From Tetrahymena thermophila SB210 (taxonomy: Eukaryota > Ciliophora > Oligohymenophorea > Hymenostomatida > Tetrahymenidae), in assembly GCF_000189635.1 (NCBI RefSeq), contig NW_002476571.1, positions 124,001 to 188,000 of the forward strand: a stretch of DNA of 64,000 nucleotides, read 5' to 3'. Of this stretch, positions 1 to 11,682 are shown piece after piece. The translations under genes and the position numbers were made by a program. Positions within the stretch are counted from its first letter, which is position 1; every line of letters starts with the position of its first letter. Under the pieces are notes generated by a model. The model saw nothing but the letters and a program-made list of their open reading frames with translations, was not told the DNA's origin and ran no database searches.

Positions 1-946
1 ATCTTCAAAAATTAACAACAACACCTACTCATATTTTATTAATTTATAATCGTGGTATAATTTCATAAATTATTTTTTTATAACCTATAATTGTAGATGA
101 TAACAATAAGAAAGTGTGTTACTTAATATTTTTTGGTTATCTGTTATTATATATAAAGATATTAACTTATAAATGCATAACTATCAGCAATAACTTGAAA
201 AGAATATAAAAAGATAAAAGTTAAGAGATAATCTAAGCTATAGTAAACACTTTTAAATATCTTTTATACATTTTTAAAAGCATCTTTTCATTTATAATAC
301 AGGTTTAAAAAATACCAGCTCATGAAACAGTTTTTTTTAAAATTAAACTTAATATTTTATTATGTTTTTAAATTAAATATTTTTAATATATTTCTGGCTA
401 TTTCATTATAAATTAGAATTTGTTAGCCTTCTTAACATTAAACACATATTTTTTTTATTATAAACAACTTAAGAAATTCTAAATGACTTTTATTTTTATT
501 TTTTAAAATAAATAAGAAAAATATTTTATTTCATTTTAATTTATAAATTCAAATAAAAAATAACTAAAAATGTTGTATGTTGCTTTATGAATTTATTTAT
601 ATTTATTGATTAAAAAATATGTAAGCAAATATGTGAGTATCAAAATGTTAGGTTTATAAAATTTGTTGTAAATAAGACAGTATTACCGCAAGCGTATTAA
701 AGCAAATAATAAATCTTAAATTAATAAATTTCGAAAGTTAAACATTAGAATGAAATTCTTTACATTTACTTTTGTAAATAAACAAACAAAAAAATTAGAT
801 TTTGATAAATTGACTGATTTTATTTTGTTTGATAAATAATTAAGGAAGGATTTAATGATAGATTGATTTATTGATTAATTAACTAATTAGCAATTATTTA
901 TAAGTTATTTTGAAAGGTTTAGAAAGTATTTTATATAGACATTTGT
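1..946. other. A+T-rich intergenic, nothing recognised
   Basis: No frame with protein-like composition was seen on either strand under the ciliate code. The stretch lies 3' of the minus-strand gene at 947-2212 and probably holds its 3' untranslated region. Confidence 0.6.
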
Positions 947-2212
947 TCAGTTGAGGAAATCATTTATATCATGGAATGAATCACTGTCTATTAAATTGTA
1001 GTATTTTTCTATAAATAGCTCAGATTTTGCTCTATAGATAATATCATAAAAATTAAATTCTGAGCTCAAATTACATTCTTCTTCTTAACCTTCTGAAGAG
1101 TTTCCACTTTTCTAAACAATGTTATTTCTAAAGAATCTTTGACTTTTTATAATATCTTCAGCTTTAAAATTACCTACAGGTTTATATTTAATAATAAACA
1201 GCATATCGCTGCACATATCTTTATAGTCACTTAAGTTTTACATAAGGTATTCGACCTCAAAAGAAACTAAAATATTGTCTACAGTTAATAAGTCGTAAAA
1301 GTCGTTTTCTTTAAATTTAAATGGGTGCTAGTTCTATGCAAATATAAGATTTTTATGGTCTGAAAATTGATACTTAAAGGCTTATGTTTTAGAATAGAAC
1401 ATTTCAAGATATTTATTTTGTAAAACTTTTGGTGTCATAAATGGTCTTCTCATAAGTATGTAGTTAATTTAATTATCATTGAGACACAGAAAATTATGCA
1501 AAACAGTTTTAGGATATCCTAAGATTTCAAGATTTTGCTCATACTTCGAGCCTCTGTAGATGCAATACATAAAAAATGAATTTTAGTTATTGCATTTCTC
1601 GTTCAGTTCATTTATTGACTTGTAAGCTAAATTTAAACTCTTTGCAAAAGACCAACTTGACTAACTTCTTAAATCTTCTCTAATATTGTTATACAAAGGA
1701 ATTTATTGCTATTAACTCTAATTTTGACTAGAACCAATCAAGCTATTTTCATTTGAGGAGTCTAACTATAAAAGGCCATTTGATATAATTAAATCCTGAT
1801 AATACTCAAGCTGATCTATTAAGAATACAAGATCTTTATTCTGCATAGTTTTTATCATATCTATTACAAACCTAAATTCCTTCATTCCCGAAACTCCAGA
1901 ACTCATCGTCACCTCAACCATATTCATCTTTTTATTATCTACAACTGATATTGTCTTTTTGAAAAAGCTTACTGGTTGAATCACTTAGATTCTATCTAAA
2001 TTTCTGAGCTGATTCAAGTCAATGTAGAAATCTCCAAATAAGTGGAATTATAACAAATCAGGAATCTCTTAAATGATAATATATGAATAGTTTGGCACTT
2101 TCTTTGTTAAAACTTTTTTCTGATTTTTATTTACTTTTTAGATTCTTTTTTTGTTTTTTTGTTAACTGCTTTTCTCATTTATATTCATAATTTATGCGTG
2201 TTTTTCCATCAT
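947..2212 (-). CDS. Unrecognised 421-aa protein, single exon
   Basis: A minus-strand frame reads without TGA from ATG at 2212 to TGA at 947-949 (422 codons, TAA/TAG as Gln). The first 50 residues are Lys/Gln/Asn-rich and basic. The remainder mixes hydrophobic and charged residues, with segments such as KEFRFVIDMIKTMQNKD and CIYRGSKYEQNLEILGYP, and a Ser/Glu-rich patch near residue 330. There is no signal peptide and no obvious membrane span. Two adjacent Met codons (2212 and 2209) make the start approximate, and the frame stays open further upstream, though that part looks like intergenic composition. I do not recognise a family. The composition and the clean stop make it a real gene; the function is unknown. 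Confidence 0.75.
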
Positions 2213-4310
2213 TATCTTATTTATTTATTAGAATTTATCTCTTTTGAGACTACTATCAATTTTACAAGATTCTCTCTCAAATGCAATAATTTAATTAATA
2301 TTTTATTAGATAAAGAAAAAGAAATTTATGATATTTAATTGTTTCTGATAATTAGAGATAAGCTTACTAAAATTCGTAAATATGTAAATTTTTAACTCAA
2401 AAAATAATTCAATAATCATTCAAACAAATTCAACTAAGCTAAAGATATATCTTAAATCCATAAAATATATAATATAAACCCTGAGTATTTTGTGCAAGCA
2501 TTTTTGTCATCTTTATTTGTTAATAAGCAAAATATATTTGATAAGTTACTCAAATACAAAATTCAAAGTTTCAGTGTATATTCAAGGTTTTATAGTGTAT
2601 TTCAAAGAAAAACATATTTAATACATGATAAAATCACCCTATCAAATAAATGTCTATAATTAGAAGTCTAATCTAATTAATAAATTATATTCATTTATTT
2701 ACCCATTATCCTAAAATTAATTAAATTATTTTTTATTGATTAGCTTAAAGACAATAATAAATAATTTAGACTTAAAAACTCTTTTCCCTCATAGAAAAGC
2801 TAATTTATTTTTTAAAGATTTGATTAAATTTTTCAGAAATATTAGAATTCTAAAATCCATTTAAAAATTAAATTATTTATTTAAAAGGTTAATTTAGCAT
2901 TATTCACTTAAAACTGTAATACTTTCCTATGTTATTAAAAAACTAAAGTTTACTACAATATATCTCTCATGTATTAATATTTATCTTTAAACATTAAGAT
3001 TGATATCTTTAAATCTTTTAATAAATTTAATAAACGCTTGAATCTAATTAAATTGGATGAGTAATCTTATTCAAAAATTTTTTTTGATTCTTTTTGATAT
3101 CAATTTGGTATTGTAAAAAAAATGATATCAGTAAGATTACATTTATCTATTAATCTTTTAATTCGTTTTATTCATAAAATCAAATATTTAAATAAAGTTC
3201 TTTTTACTTCTATTAAATAAAATAATTTCAACAAAAAAAACAATCAATTAGTTTATATTTATTTATTTATTACTGTCTAAAGTAATTTATGCAATTATTA
3301 GATGGATATTTATTTTTTTAGATTATTACTAAAATTAAAATAAATTTACAAAAACTTAATTTACACCATAAAAATTAAGTTAGTAAATTATAAATTAACG
3401 TATTTTTGTCTCTTAAATTTAAAGTCGCAAATTATTTGTAAAGAAAGTCATTTTTTTTGCTAAGCTTGAAATATTTAGATCATTTATTTAAGTCATCATG
3501 AGTGTTACTTTGATATTTTATGTAAAATAAAATTATTTTTTGAAGACAGATTACTTTGAAATATAAATGATAATCTAAAGTGTTATAAATACTCAAAGTC
3601 TTATGTTATATGAGGATTAAAACTTGAATAAGTTACTAAAGTTTGTTTGCTAATTAATTTAAACAAGAAATTGTTAATTAAGTCCTACTAAATTTATTAA
3701 TTTATTATAATCTAAAATAATATAAATTGAATTTCTTAAAAAACTTTAATCTAAAAAATAAACAGATAAACAAAATTATTTTTATTATCAATGTATTTTA
3801 TAATTTTTTATATGCTATTATTTATAATCAGACCTTGAAATAGAGTAGGTTAGGTTCATTAATTACTTAAATTTTTAAAAATAATTATCAGCCCTAATTA
3901 AAGAAAATATGCGTTATTTATAATTAGTGAGAATGCTTAAAATTAAAAAAAATTAGTTGAGAAAAAGAGTTTTAAGATTAATATTTTTAAATAATATTCA
4001 ATTAATCTTAAGAATATCTCAATTTATATAAAAATGTGTGTTAAAAATTTTAATTAAAGGCTCTGCTTTTTTGGTTAACCTTTTAATATTCTTTTGTTTA
4101 GTATTTCTGTTGGTAATCAAAAATTTTTTATAGAAAATGTTTCTTATTATGATTATTAATTGTTGGATCACAGAAAAAATTTGATTAAATAAATATATAT
4201 GACACTAAATTTATTTAAAAGGCTTATCAAAAGTCAGCTTTGATATAAAAATAATTTGAAAAATAAAATAAATATAGATTATTTTATTTTTAATACAGCT
4301 TAATATCATT
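2213..4310. other. A+T-rich intergenic, nothing recognised
   Basis: About 2.1 kb dominated by A/T runs. No coding composition, structured RNA or repeat longer than short A/T tracts was noticed. The part next to 2213 should contain the promoter of the upstream minus-strand gene. Confidence 0.55.
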
Positions 4311-4934
4311 TCATTTATTTTATAAAATAACCTAAACATCCTTTTCATATATTTTAAGTAATATTTCCGCTATTTTGGGTAAATGCTCTTCTTCAACTTT
4401 AACTTTTGGATCACGAAGGCAATACATTTCTAAATAAGTGTTATCTTAATTTTTTTATTTAAGCAGTTAAAAATTAACAGCCATTTCGCTTCTCAAAACT
4501 TGATCATTTTTTTAAAGCTTGGGATGATTATCTAATTTACTATTCACTATCAAAATTTAGTTTGAATTAAACACTCTATTTCTAATAGTTAAAAATTCTA
4601 CAGGTTTATTAGTACTCACTGATATAGCCTTTATCACAGAGATCTGAGTATTTTAGTCTAAATTCTCTAAAACTTCTACACCTATGCATGACTAACGATT
4701 TTTAGCCATATCCTGATTATTTTCAAAATAGAATTTAGTAATTTAATCTATATTAGAAGGAATTTCTCCCTGTATTTTGAAAATGTAGGCTTAAGTGTCA
4801 TCATACTTTTTAGCAAAAATACTTAAAAATGCTCCTTTTTTAAGTAAATCCCAATCATTTTTATCACCAATAATTTTTTAACTGGTTTAAATAGTTTGAT
4901 TGATAATTTCAGTATAACTTTCTTAGCAATTCAT
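4311..4934 (-). CDS. START-like lipid-transfer domain protein A
   Basis: Single exon of 208 codons (207 aa), ATG at 4934 to TGA at 4311-4313. The whole protein looks like one START domain (StAR-related lipid transfer, a helix-grip fold that carries lipid in a hydrophobic cavity). An N-terminal DWDLLKK helix is followed by strands, then a VEFLTIRNR segment in the position of the family's DFV-LR strand. After it come RSEMAVNFQLL and TYLEMYCLRDPKVKVEEEHLPK, which match the family's late strands and the DP-K-P turn, and then a C-terminal amphipathic helix. The length fits a bare START domain without a signal peptide or membrane span, so it is probably cytosolic. It is paralogous to the gene at 6061-6687. 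The ligand is unknown. Confidence 0.8.
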
Positions 4935-6060
4935 TTTTTTATTGATTAATAATAATATGTTTATTTTTATTAATAATTATTTATATTTTTTTTACGTATC
5001 ATTATTGAATTTGACAAAAACTAGAAATAGAAAAATAAAATGAGTAAGTGTTAACCAGAAATAATTAATACTTATTTAATTTACTTATTTTTTTATCAAG
5101 AATTATACAGAATTTATCAATCAAATATTTTTAATTACAAAATTTATTTTGTCATTTTCATCAGAATTCAAACAAAATATAAATGAAATATGAAGTATAT
5201 TTTTAAAATATAATATAAATAAATAAAAATTTAATATATTTTTCAAATCACCATTCCTTCCACAATTTTAATATATAGCTATCCTAGGTATTAAATTCTA
5301 CTGATTAGATATATGTAATCAGCGGAGTTTGTAATAACTGGAAAAAATGATTTATTTTTTCACAAAGAAAATTAATTCTTTTCTCCCCTACAAACATATT
5401 AAAAGATGGTCATATGAAAAAATAATCAATTTTATAAAAGTATGGAAATATTTTCTTTTTTTAACTATCATTTTTATCAAAAATTTTGCAGATTTATATT
5501 GTTTAAAGAAATAAGTTCTATTTAATTTACTAATTATCTTTCAACAATAATATATTTTTTGATTAAATAACAAAATACTAAAGTTATTGATTAAAAAACT
5601 AAAATAATTAAAATAAATCAGAATTTTTTTAAAAGCTATTTCGTTTTTTCTGAGAAAGTTTTATATTATTTTATTGCTATGTATGTTTAAAGAATAAATT
5701 TAAATAAATACAAATAAATTCTTCATTAAATATAAAGTTTTTAATAGAATTTTTTATATTTTTAAAAAGTCATTTACATATTAATTATAATATTTTACAT
5801 TAGAAATAAATTTTAATATATTTATTTTTTTAAATGATTTAGTCAAGCAAAAATCAAAGTTCTTATTTTATTTTATTTATAAAAATGGCTTTAAACAGTT
5901 TTTAATTTTATATAAATTCTATTAAAAAATAAATATATTCATTTCAAAAAAAGAAAAAGATATTAAGAAATCAACTAAATACATAACAGATAGAATATAT
6001 TTAATTTATTTATTTTATTTTGATTTTATATCTTTAAAATATTTTCTTAGTTTTTTTTTT
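4935..6060. other. A+T-rich spacer between the START paralogues
   Basis: 1.1 kb with no coding composition. It contains the 5' side of START gene A and the 3' side of START gene B. No third or partial copy of the START gene was found here. Confidence 0.55.
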
Positions 6061-6687
6061 TCATTTTTAAGAAAGGATTTTTTCTACATCTTTTTCAAAA
6101 ATTTATAAAAATGCTTCAGCTATTAATGGAAGCTATTCCATTGGTACAGCTTTAGAAAAGTCTCTTAAGAAATAAATCTCTAAATTACAACTATCCAAGC
6201 TAATTTTTTTGATAATTTAAGCATTTATTGCCATTTATTCTCTTTAGGAATTATTATTTATAGGAGCTTTTGAATGCTCATTTAGTATTCCATTAACAAT
6301 CAAAATTTCATTATTTGATAAAAAACTTCTATTTCTTACAACTAAAAACTCCCTTTAAGTCATATTATTTGTAGAAAAACTCATTTTGATTAAGCAGACT
6401 ACATTATCTTTGTCTACAGCTTCAATTAGATCTATTCCAATGCAATTATCTCTGTTTTTGGCCATATCTTCATTATTTTCAAAATAGAATTTCTAAGCCA
6501 GCATGAAATCAGCAGAAATTTCTCCTGTTATTTTGAATGAATAAGCTTCTGTGTTCTTATACTTTTAGCAAAATATTTTCAAATAGTTTCCTTATTTTAA
6601 GATATTCCATTCTGATTAGTCTAATATTAAATGTTAAACGTTTTAGATTGCTTATGCTGAAATTTGGGAGTATTTATTTTAGTCCAT
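6061..6687 (-). CDS. START-like lipid-transfer domain protein B
   Basis: Single exon of 209 codons (208 aa), ATG at 6687 to TGA at 6061-6063. It aligns end to end with the gene at 4311-4934. Shared landmarks are EWNILK versus DWDLLKK near residue 28, FYFENNEDMAKNR versus FYFENNQDMAKNR, REFLVVRNR versus VEFLTIRNR, and a C-terminal IFEKDVEKIL helix. The DPK turn of copy A is DFSK here, so the late strand has diverged. The same strand, length and spacing point to tandem duplication. The START family fold is known; the lipid bound by this copy is not. A hydrophobic plus-strand frame inside 6537-6836 overlaps the 5' end and looks like an antisense shadow. Confidence 0.78.
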
Positions 6688-9042
6688 TTTTAAAATTTAT
6701 TTTTATTTATTTTTTTATTTTGAATTATTTAATTCATTTTATAAAATGGCTGAAGCTAGTTTTTAAAAGCAATTTTATGTCTATTCTACATGAATTTTTA
6801 ATCAGAATCAAAAAAAACAAAATTTTTGTTTATTAATATTTGTATGTCAAACATTTCAGATTTTATCAAGTAAATTTAATTAAAAAAGTTACAAATTCAC
6901 CTACCTAGCACTTGTTAGGGTTAATCAGATTTTCTTATAAATACAATTTAATAAATACTAAAAATGAAATAGTTTGTTAATTAGTCAAATTAACATCAGT
7001 GTTCACTAACACTTTCAAAGTACTATTTTATACATTAATTATCAAAACTAAACAATTGAACAATTGATAAAGAACTCTTTTAATTTCAATCATCAGCAAA
7101 TATATAAAAAAAAATAAATATTTTTTTAGAAATGATAGAAAGAATAAAAAATATTAATGATTATAAGCATTATTAAATATATTTGTGCACTTTCATGGAA
7201 GAAAATAGGAGTTACTAAAGTTTTAATAAAATCTAAAATATATCATTTATTTAGTAATATATTAACTCAATTGTATCTTAAGAAAAGGGATCTATCAATT
7301 GATATATTGTTCATTCATTTTTGGCATTGGAAAGGGGATAAAAATAAAAAATATTAAAAATATTTTTGGTTTATTCATGAATTTAGATAATTTTTTGCGA
7401 TAACAGTTTTCTTCCTAGGTATTCCTCATTTATAAATTTACTTTTATTTATCAATAGAAATAGCTATTTTTATTCTCAAACAAAATTTTAAACTATTAAT
7501 TTCCTTTAAAAAATAAATCTTAAATTGATTTAAGCCTGCAATATTAATTGTGTGGAATTTATTGTCAGCTATCTCTTTTAATTAATCTGTATTATAAAAA
7601 ATTATTTAATTTTAGGAGGAGATACATGATTCAGAGAATCTGAAAATAAAATATTTAGGAAAATCTGAGTTTTAAATTAGTACTTTGTAAAATTAAAGCA
7701 TGAACTGATTGCTAAAGTTCATATTTAATTAATTGTAACTCTTAATTTAATATAAATAGCATTTCCAAAGTAAATATTAGTAACTCATAATTAATTGGAA
7801 TGATTGATTGATAAAAAGTATATGAATAGTAAACCAGTAATTAAATAATTGCAATTATTATTAGTAATAATTCATAACAAAATAATTCATTCATGGTACA
7901 AATTAGTTTTTGAATCTAACCAAAATTTATATTACTATTAACAATAATTCATTTTATGATCAAAAATATTTTATTATTTATATCAGATTTTTAAAACTAA
8001 TTAATGTTGTATTGTTTGTTTTAACTAAATTTTATTTAATTGTAAAAATAAAACTAAATATTCTTTCTTATTTACTGTTTGATATTTATTCTGATTGTTT
8101 TCCTTCAAATATTTCTTATTTAGAAATTAATACTACTAAAAAAACTAATTTGAAAATAATTTAAGCACATGAATGAAATAATAATTATAGGTGGGTTTTC
8201 TCACAATATAAGTTTAATACTTTTAAAAATTGTTAGATTTCGTTTTGAACAAGCTAACAATTTTATACTTTTTATTAGATTGAAGGATGACTCCCTACTC
8301 AGAGTAGTAGGCAATTAATGTTATTTTTTTTTTTTTTATGTATTTTTTATAAATATCTAAAAATTGTTTACGTTTCAAAGAATATTTAAGGCACTTTTAT
8401 TAATAAAATGATGTAATTTTAATTAAGTGTAAAAAAATCTCCAAAAATAATAATAAAATGACTTAACAAAATATATCTGATATTTAATAAATAATTGTGA
8501 TTTAAATGAACGCAAAGAAAATAAATTAAAGTATAAAAATACCAATTTATTTGTAATTCCTATTATTTTATAACTACTTACGACTAAATTGATAAAAATT
8601 AAACTATATAGTACTAGCATTTCAAAAACTAATTATTCTATATTGTCAAAGCAAATAATATTTGGTATATAAAATGAAAAATGTTTAATGGTAAAAAAAA
8701 TTTTTGGATATTCTAAAAAAATGATTCATTCATGTATTACTTTTTGGTAAATGAAAAAGCTTAATTATTACAAAAAGAAAAAAGATTTTTTACTTTTCTA
8801 ATTATTAATACTATGAATGGTCCAAATATAGCTTTCTTGATAATGAGTAGCAAAATATGAATTAATTAATTTACATTTTTGAGATGAATAAAGATAACTA
8901 TTTGAAAGATAATCTATCCACTTTTTCTAACTTAATATAATTAATCGGTTGACTAGTAAAAGCTATTTTTTTTATAATAATTTATAGAAAGTTTCTGTCA
9001 AAGTTTAAATAATAGAATAGCATTGTTAAATAAAAGTAAGAA
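6688..9042. other. A+T-rich intergenic with one possible structured RNA
   Basis: About 2.35 kb. Apart from the inverted repeats and T-run at 8226-8337 (listed separately), nothing has coding composition. Short open stretches near 7157-7357, 7910-8164 and 8423-8620 are what A+T-rich DNA gives by chance. Confidence 0.5.
8226..8337 (+). ncRNA. Possible structured small RNA: two hairpins then a T-run
   Basis: A perfect 11-bp inverted repeat (8226-8236 with 8254-8264, 17-nt loop) is followed by a second perfect 6-bp hairpin (8294-8299 with 8306-8311). A run of 14 T follows at 8324-8337. Two consecutive perfect stems ending in a T-run is the shape expected of a short RNA polymerase III transcript, and local G+C is higher than in the surroundings. 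I see no tRNA, snRNA or snoRNA signature (no box C/D, no T-loop), so the class is open. Long A/T-rich inverted repeats also occur by chance. Confidence 0.22.
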
Positions 9043-11055
9043 ATGAAAAGGAATAGAGCACAGGTTCAGCCTGAAAATTAGAATTCAGCTCATATGAGTT
9101 AGTATTAAAATGTACTGAGTGATGTAGAGTAGAATAATTAGCCTAGAGACAGTTAAACTCATATAAACTAAACTGATTAGTAATAATAAAATATTTAGAT
9201 GGACACTTAGAGGAAGAGATAACCCAACAATTATACTAAAGATCAGTAATAAATGTTGAATAGTGAGAGACCTACTTAATTTAATTCAACCAATACTCCT
9301 TAATATTAGAAAGGCGCACTTGAAACAAATGCTAATCTGAATTAATAATCAAAAACTGTTTATCCAGAAAGTAGGATCAGCACTGCTAGCAATACAATCT
9401 AAGATTAACTTTATTATAATGATAAATACATGATAGCTGTTTTTATAATTGCGGTAGGTGCCTACATTGGCTTAGGTTTGTTTGCCATAAAAGTGAGTAA
9501 CCCATTTTAGGAAATTCAAATGAAATATGATGAAAATGAGAAAGTTATTGTTTAGGGATTTTTTTCTGTGATTATTGCATTCTGCATAACTTTTGTAGTA
9601 GGCTTATTAATAAAACCCTTAATCTCTAAGAATTTCTAAGTAAGTCTAAAAATATTTGTAATCTTGTCAATACTTATTTTATTTGCTTTGGTAGGTTACT
9701 CATTTGGTAAGCATTTAACTAGTTTAGGTATTGCTGCTGCAATTGCTGCTTTTTTAATAGCTATCGTCGGTTTCATATATTATTCAAGGATTGAGATTCT
9801 ATCCTAAGTTGGAGAAATGTCTACTTATTTCAATCTTTTGTAAGCAAAATACGTCTACTTTGTTCTCATAATAATATTTATCCTCTTATTATCAGTAACA
9901 TTTTCAATGATTGTGGTCACTCACATTTTGTTTATAAGTGATGATACCAATTCAAAGTAGAATGCAATCAATTTTTTTGCTGCAATATATGTCTTTCTCA
10001 CATACTGGATTAACAACACAATTATATCGTTTTATACATTTGTTATCTCCCGCTAAGTTTCAAAAGTGTTCTTCAATAAATCAGCTCAGGAGAGAGAGAA
10101 TCTTTAATAAAAAACTGTTTTGAACGCAAGCAAAACAAACAGAGGAACTCTAGCTGAAATTAAGAATTAAGAATTAATTGGCGAAAAGCAGAATTCTTTG
10201 AATAGCGCTAATTCTAATCAAGAAATTAATTAGCTCGTCCATCCAAATAATAATAAAAAAGGAAATACTTTAATTGTTTCTTAAATTTTGCAATAAAATG
10301 CAAATGCAGAATAGCTGACTAATGCATAATACGAATAAAAAAACTATATAAATTCTAACATACATTAAGACTATGAAATTCCTATGCAACCTTAAGTTGA
10401 TGCTGATTGCTTAGGAGAGCCTTTAAAGGTATCAATCATAATTGGTCTGAAATAAACTGGTACTTTGGCTCTCTGCAGTTTGATAAGCTAAATAGTAGAG
10501 TGCATAGCTTTTGTGATATTTGTTTTAATTTATGGAACTGGCTTAGTTCTCTTCTATTCGAGCACTCTTAACTACTTCAATGAAGCTCTAATTAAGATAA
10601 ATAGCTACATTTCGATTGTCAGAATGGCTCATGATGACGTAGGCTACTGTGATTCTTTAAAATTAATTGGAAATTAAATCGTAAAAAGAAATTATTACTA
10701 TGCTCTAGCAATGTATCTTTCAAATTAAATTTCTTAAATAATCGAATTCTTTTGTTTTATTCTTGGATTCGTAGTGGGAATAGTTTTAATTGTTACAATA
10801 AACTATGATTATTGGTTTTTCACTTTCACTTACATCTTACTACTTTTCTGTGTTGTCAAAAATGCCTCTAAATTATCTGTAGCAGGTATATCGACTGTAC
10901 TTTTCTCTGTCTCTACATATTTTGATTTGATGGCTTTTGATAAAATTTTGTAGCAAAAATCAGATAAGTTCTAAAACATTTATTTATTGCTCAAGAACGC
11001 CAAAAAATTGATGAAAGAAAATGAAGAAGACAAGCTAATAGAGGAATTATATTGA
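9043..11055 (+). CDS. Polytopic membrane protein, choline-transporter-like, copy 1
   Basis: Single exon of 671 codons (670 aa), ATG 9043 to TGA 11053-11055. It has a hydrophilic Gln/Asn-rich N-terminal tail of about 125 residues, then five or six membrane spans (starting with MIAVFIIAVGAYIGLGLFAI). A Gln/Asn-rich cytosolic loop of roughly 150 residues follows, then at least three more spans and a charged C-terminal tail. The late region (GYCDSLKLIGNQIVKRN followed by a long hydrophobic helix, then a paired-span block) resembles the C-terminal half of the SLC44/CTL choline-transporter-like family. That is a judgement from layout and short motifs, not an alignment. It is followed 627 bp downstream by a paralogue on the same strand. 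Confidence 0.75.
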
Positions 11056-11682
11056 AAATATTAAATAAATTAATTCAATTTTGTTGTTGTTGATTTAAAT
11101 TATTTGTAAAAACTATTTTAAAATCTGTATTTTTTGACATTTTCTAAAGTATCTCATAAATATAATCCTAGATTTTTATTCTGTAATGAAATTTGTAAGA
11201 AAGAATACACAATAAATTCAATTACTTAGCAAAGAAATAAATTTTTTTTTTAGAATCGGTGGTTTAATTTTACAAAATATCTCTTTCTAATTAGTCTCTG
11301 AAAAAAAGAAATCAAATACACTTTCATGAGGTTTAAAAATATGAATATTTAAAAAGTATCTTGTAATTTTAATTTAATTAGTTGTGGCTATTGCAATTAT
11401 TAATACGCACAAGTTATGGATTTAAATTAACTTGAAAAATATCCTGAATTTATTTAAAAGTTATTAATTTAATTTCAGAAAACAAACATCTAATTTTTTT
11501 TAATTTACATTCCAAGAAATTTAAAGATTTCCTATTAGTTAATTTTAATCTACTATCAAACACATATTATTTTAATAATATATTATTGATAATATTTACT
11601 TACTGATAAACTATCTTATGCACGATTTGATTAATAATAAATAACAAAAAATAATAATAAAATAAAAAAATTTTCTAAAAAG
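11056..11682. other. Spacer between the two transporter paralogues
   Basis: 627 bp of A+T-rich DNA with no coding composition. It should contain the 3' end of copy 1 and the promoter of copy 2; no specific site can be named. Confidence 0.5.

Noticed and set aside
6537..6836. Hydrophobic plus-strand frame
   Set aside because: It overlaps the 5' half of the minus-strand START gene and its upstream flank; composition is that of antisense A/T sequence.
7157..8164. Short plus-strand frames at 7157-7357 and 7910-8164
   Set aside because: Ile/Phe/Lys/Asn-only composition typical of random A+T-rich DNA, with no extension under the ciliate code and no splice-supported neighbours.
8423..8620. Minus-strand 65-residue hydrophobic frame
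   Set aside because: Same random A/T composition; no signal of selection and no extension.
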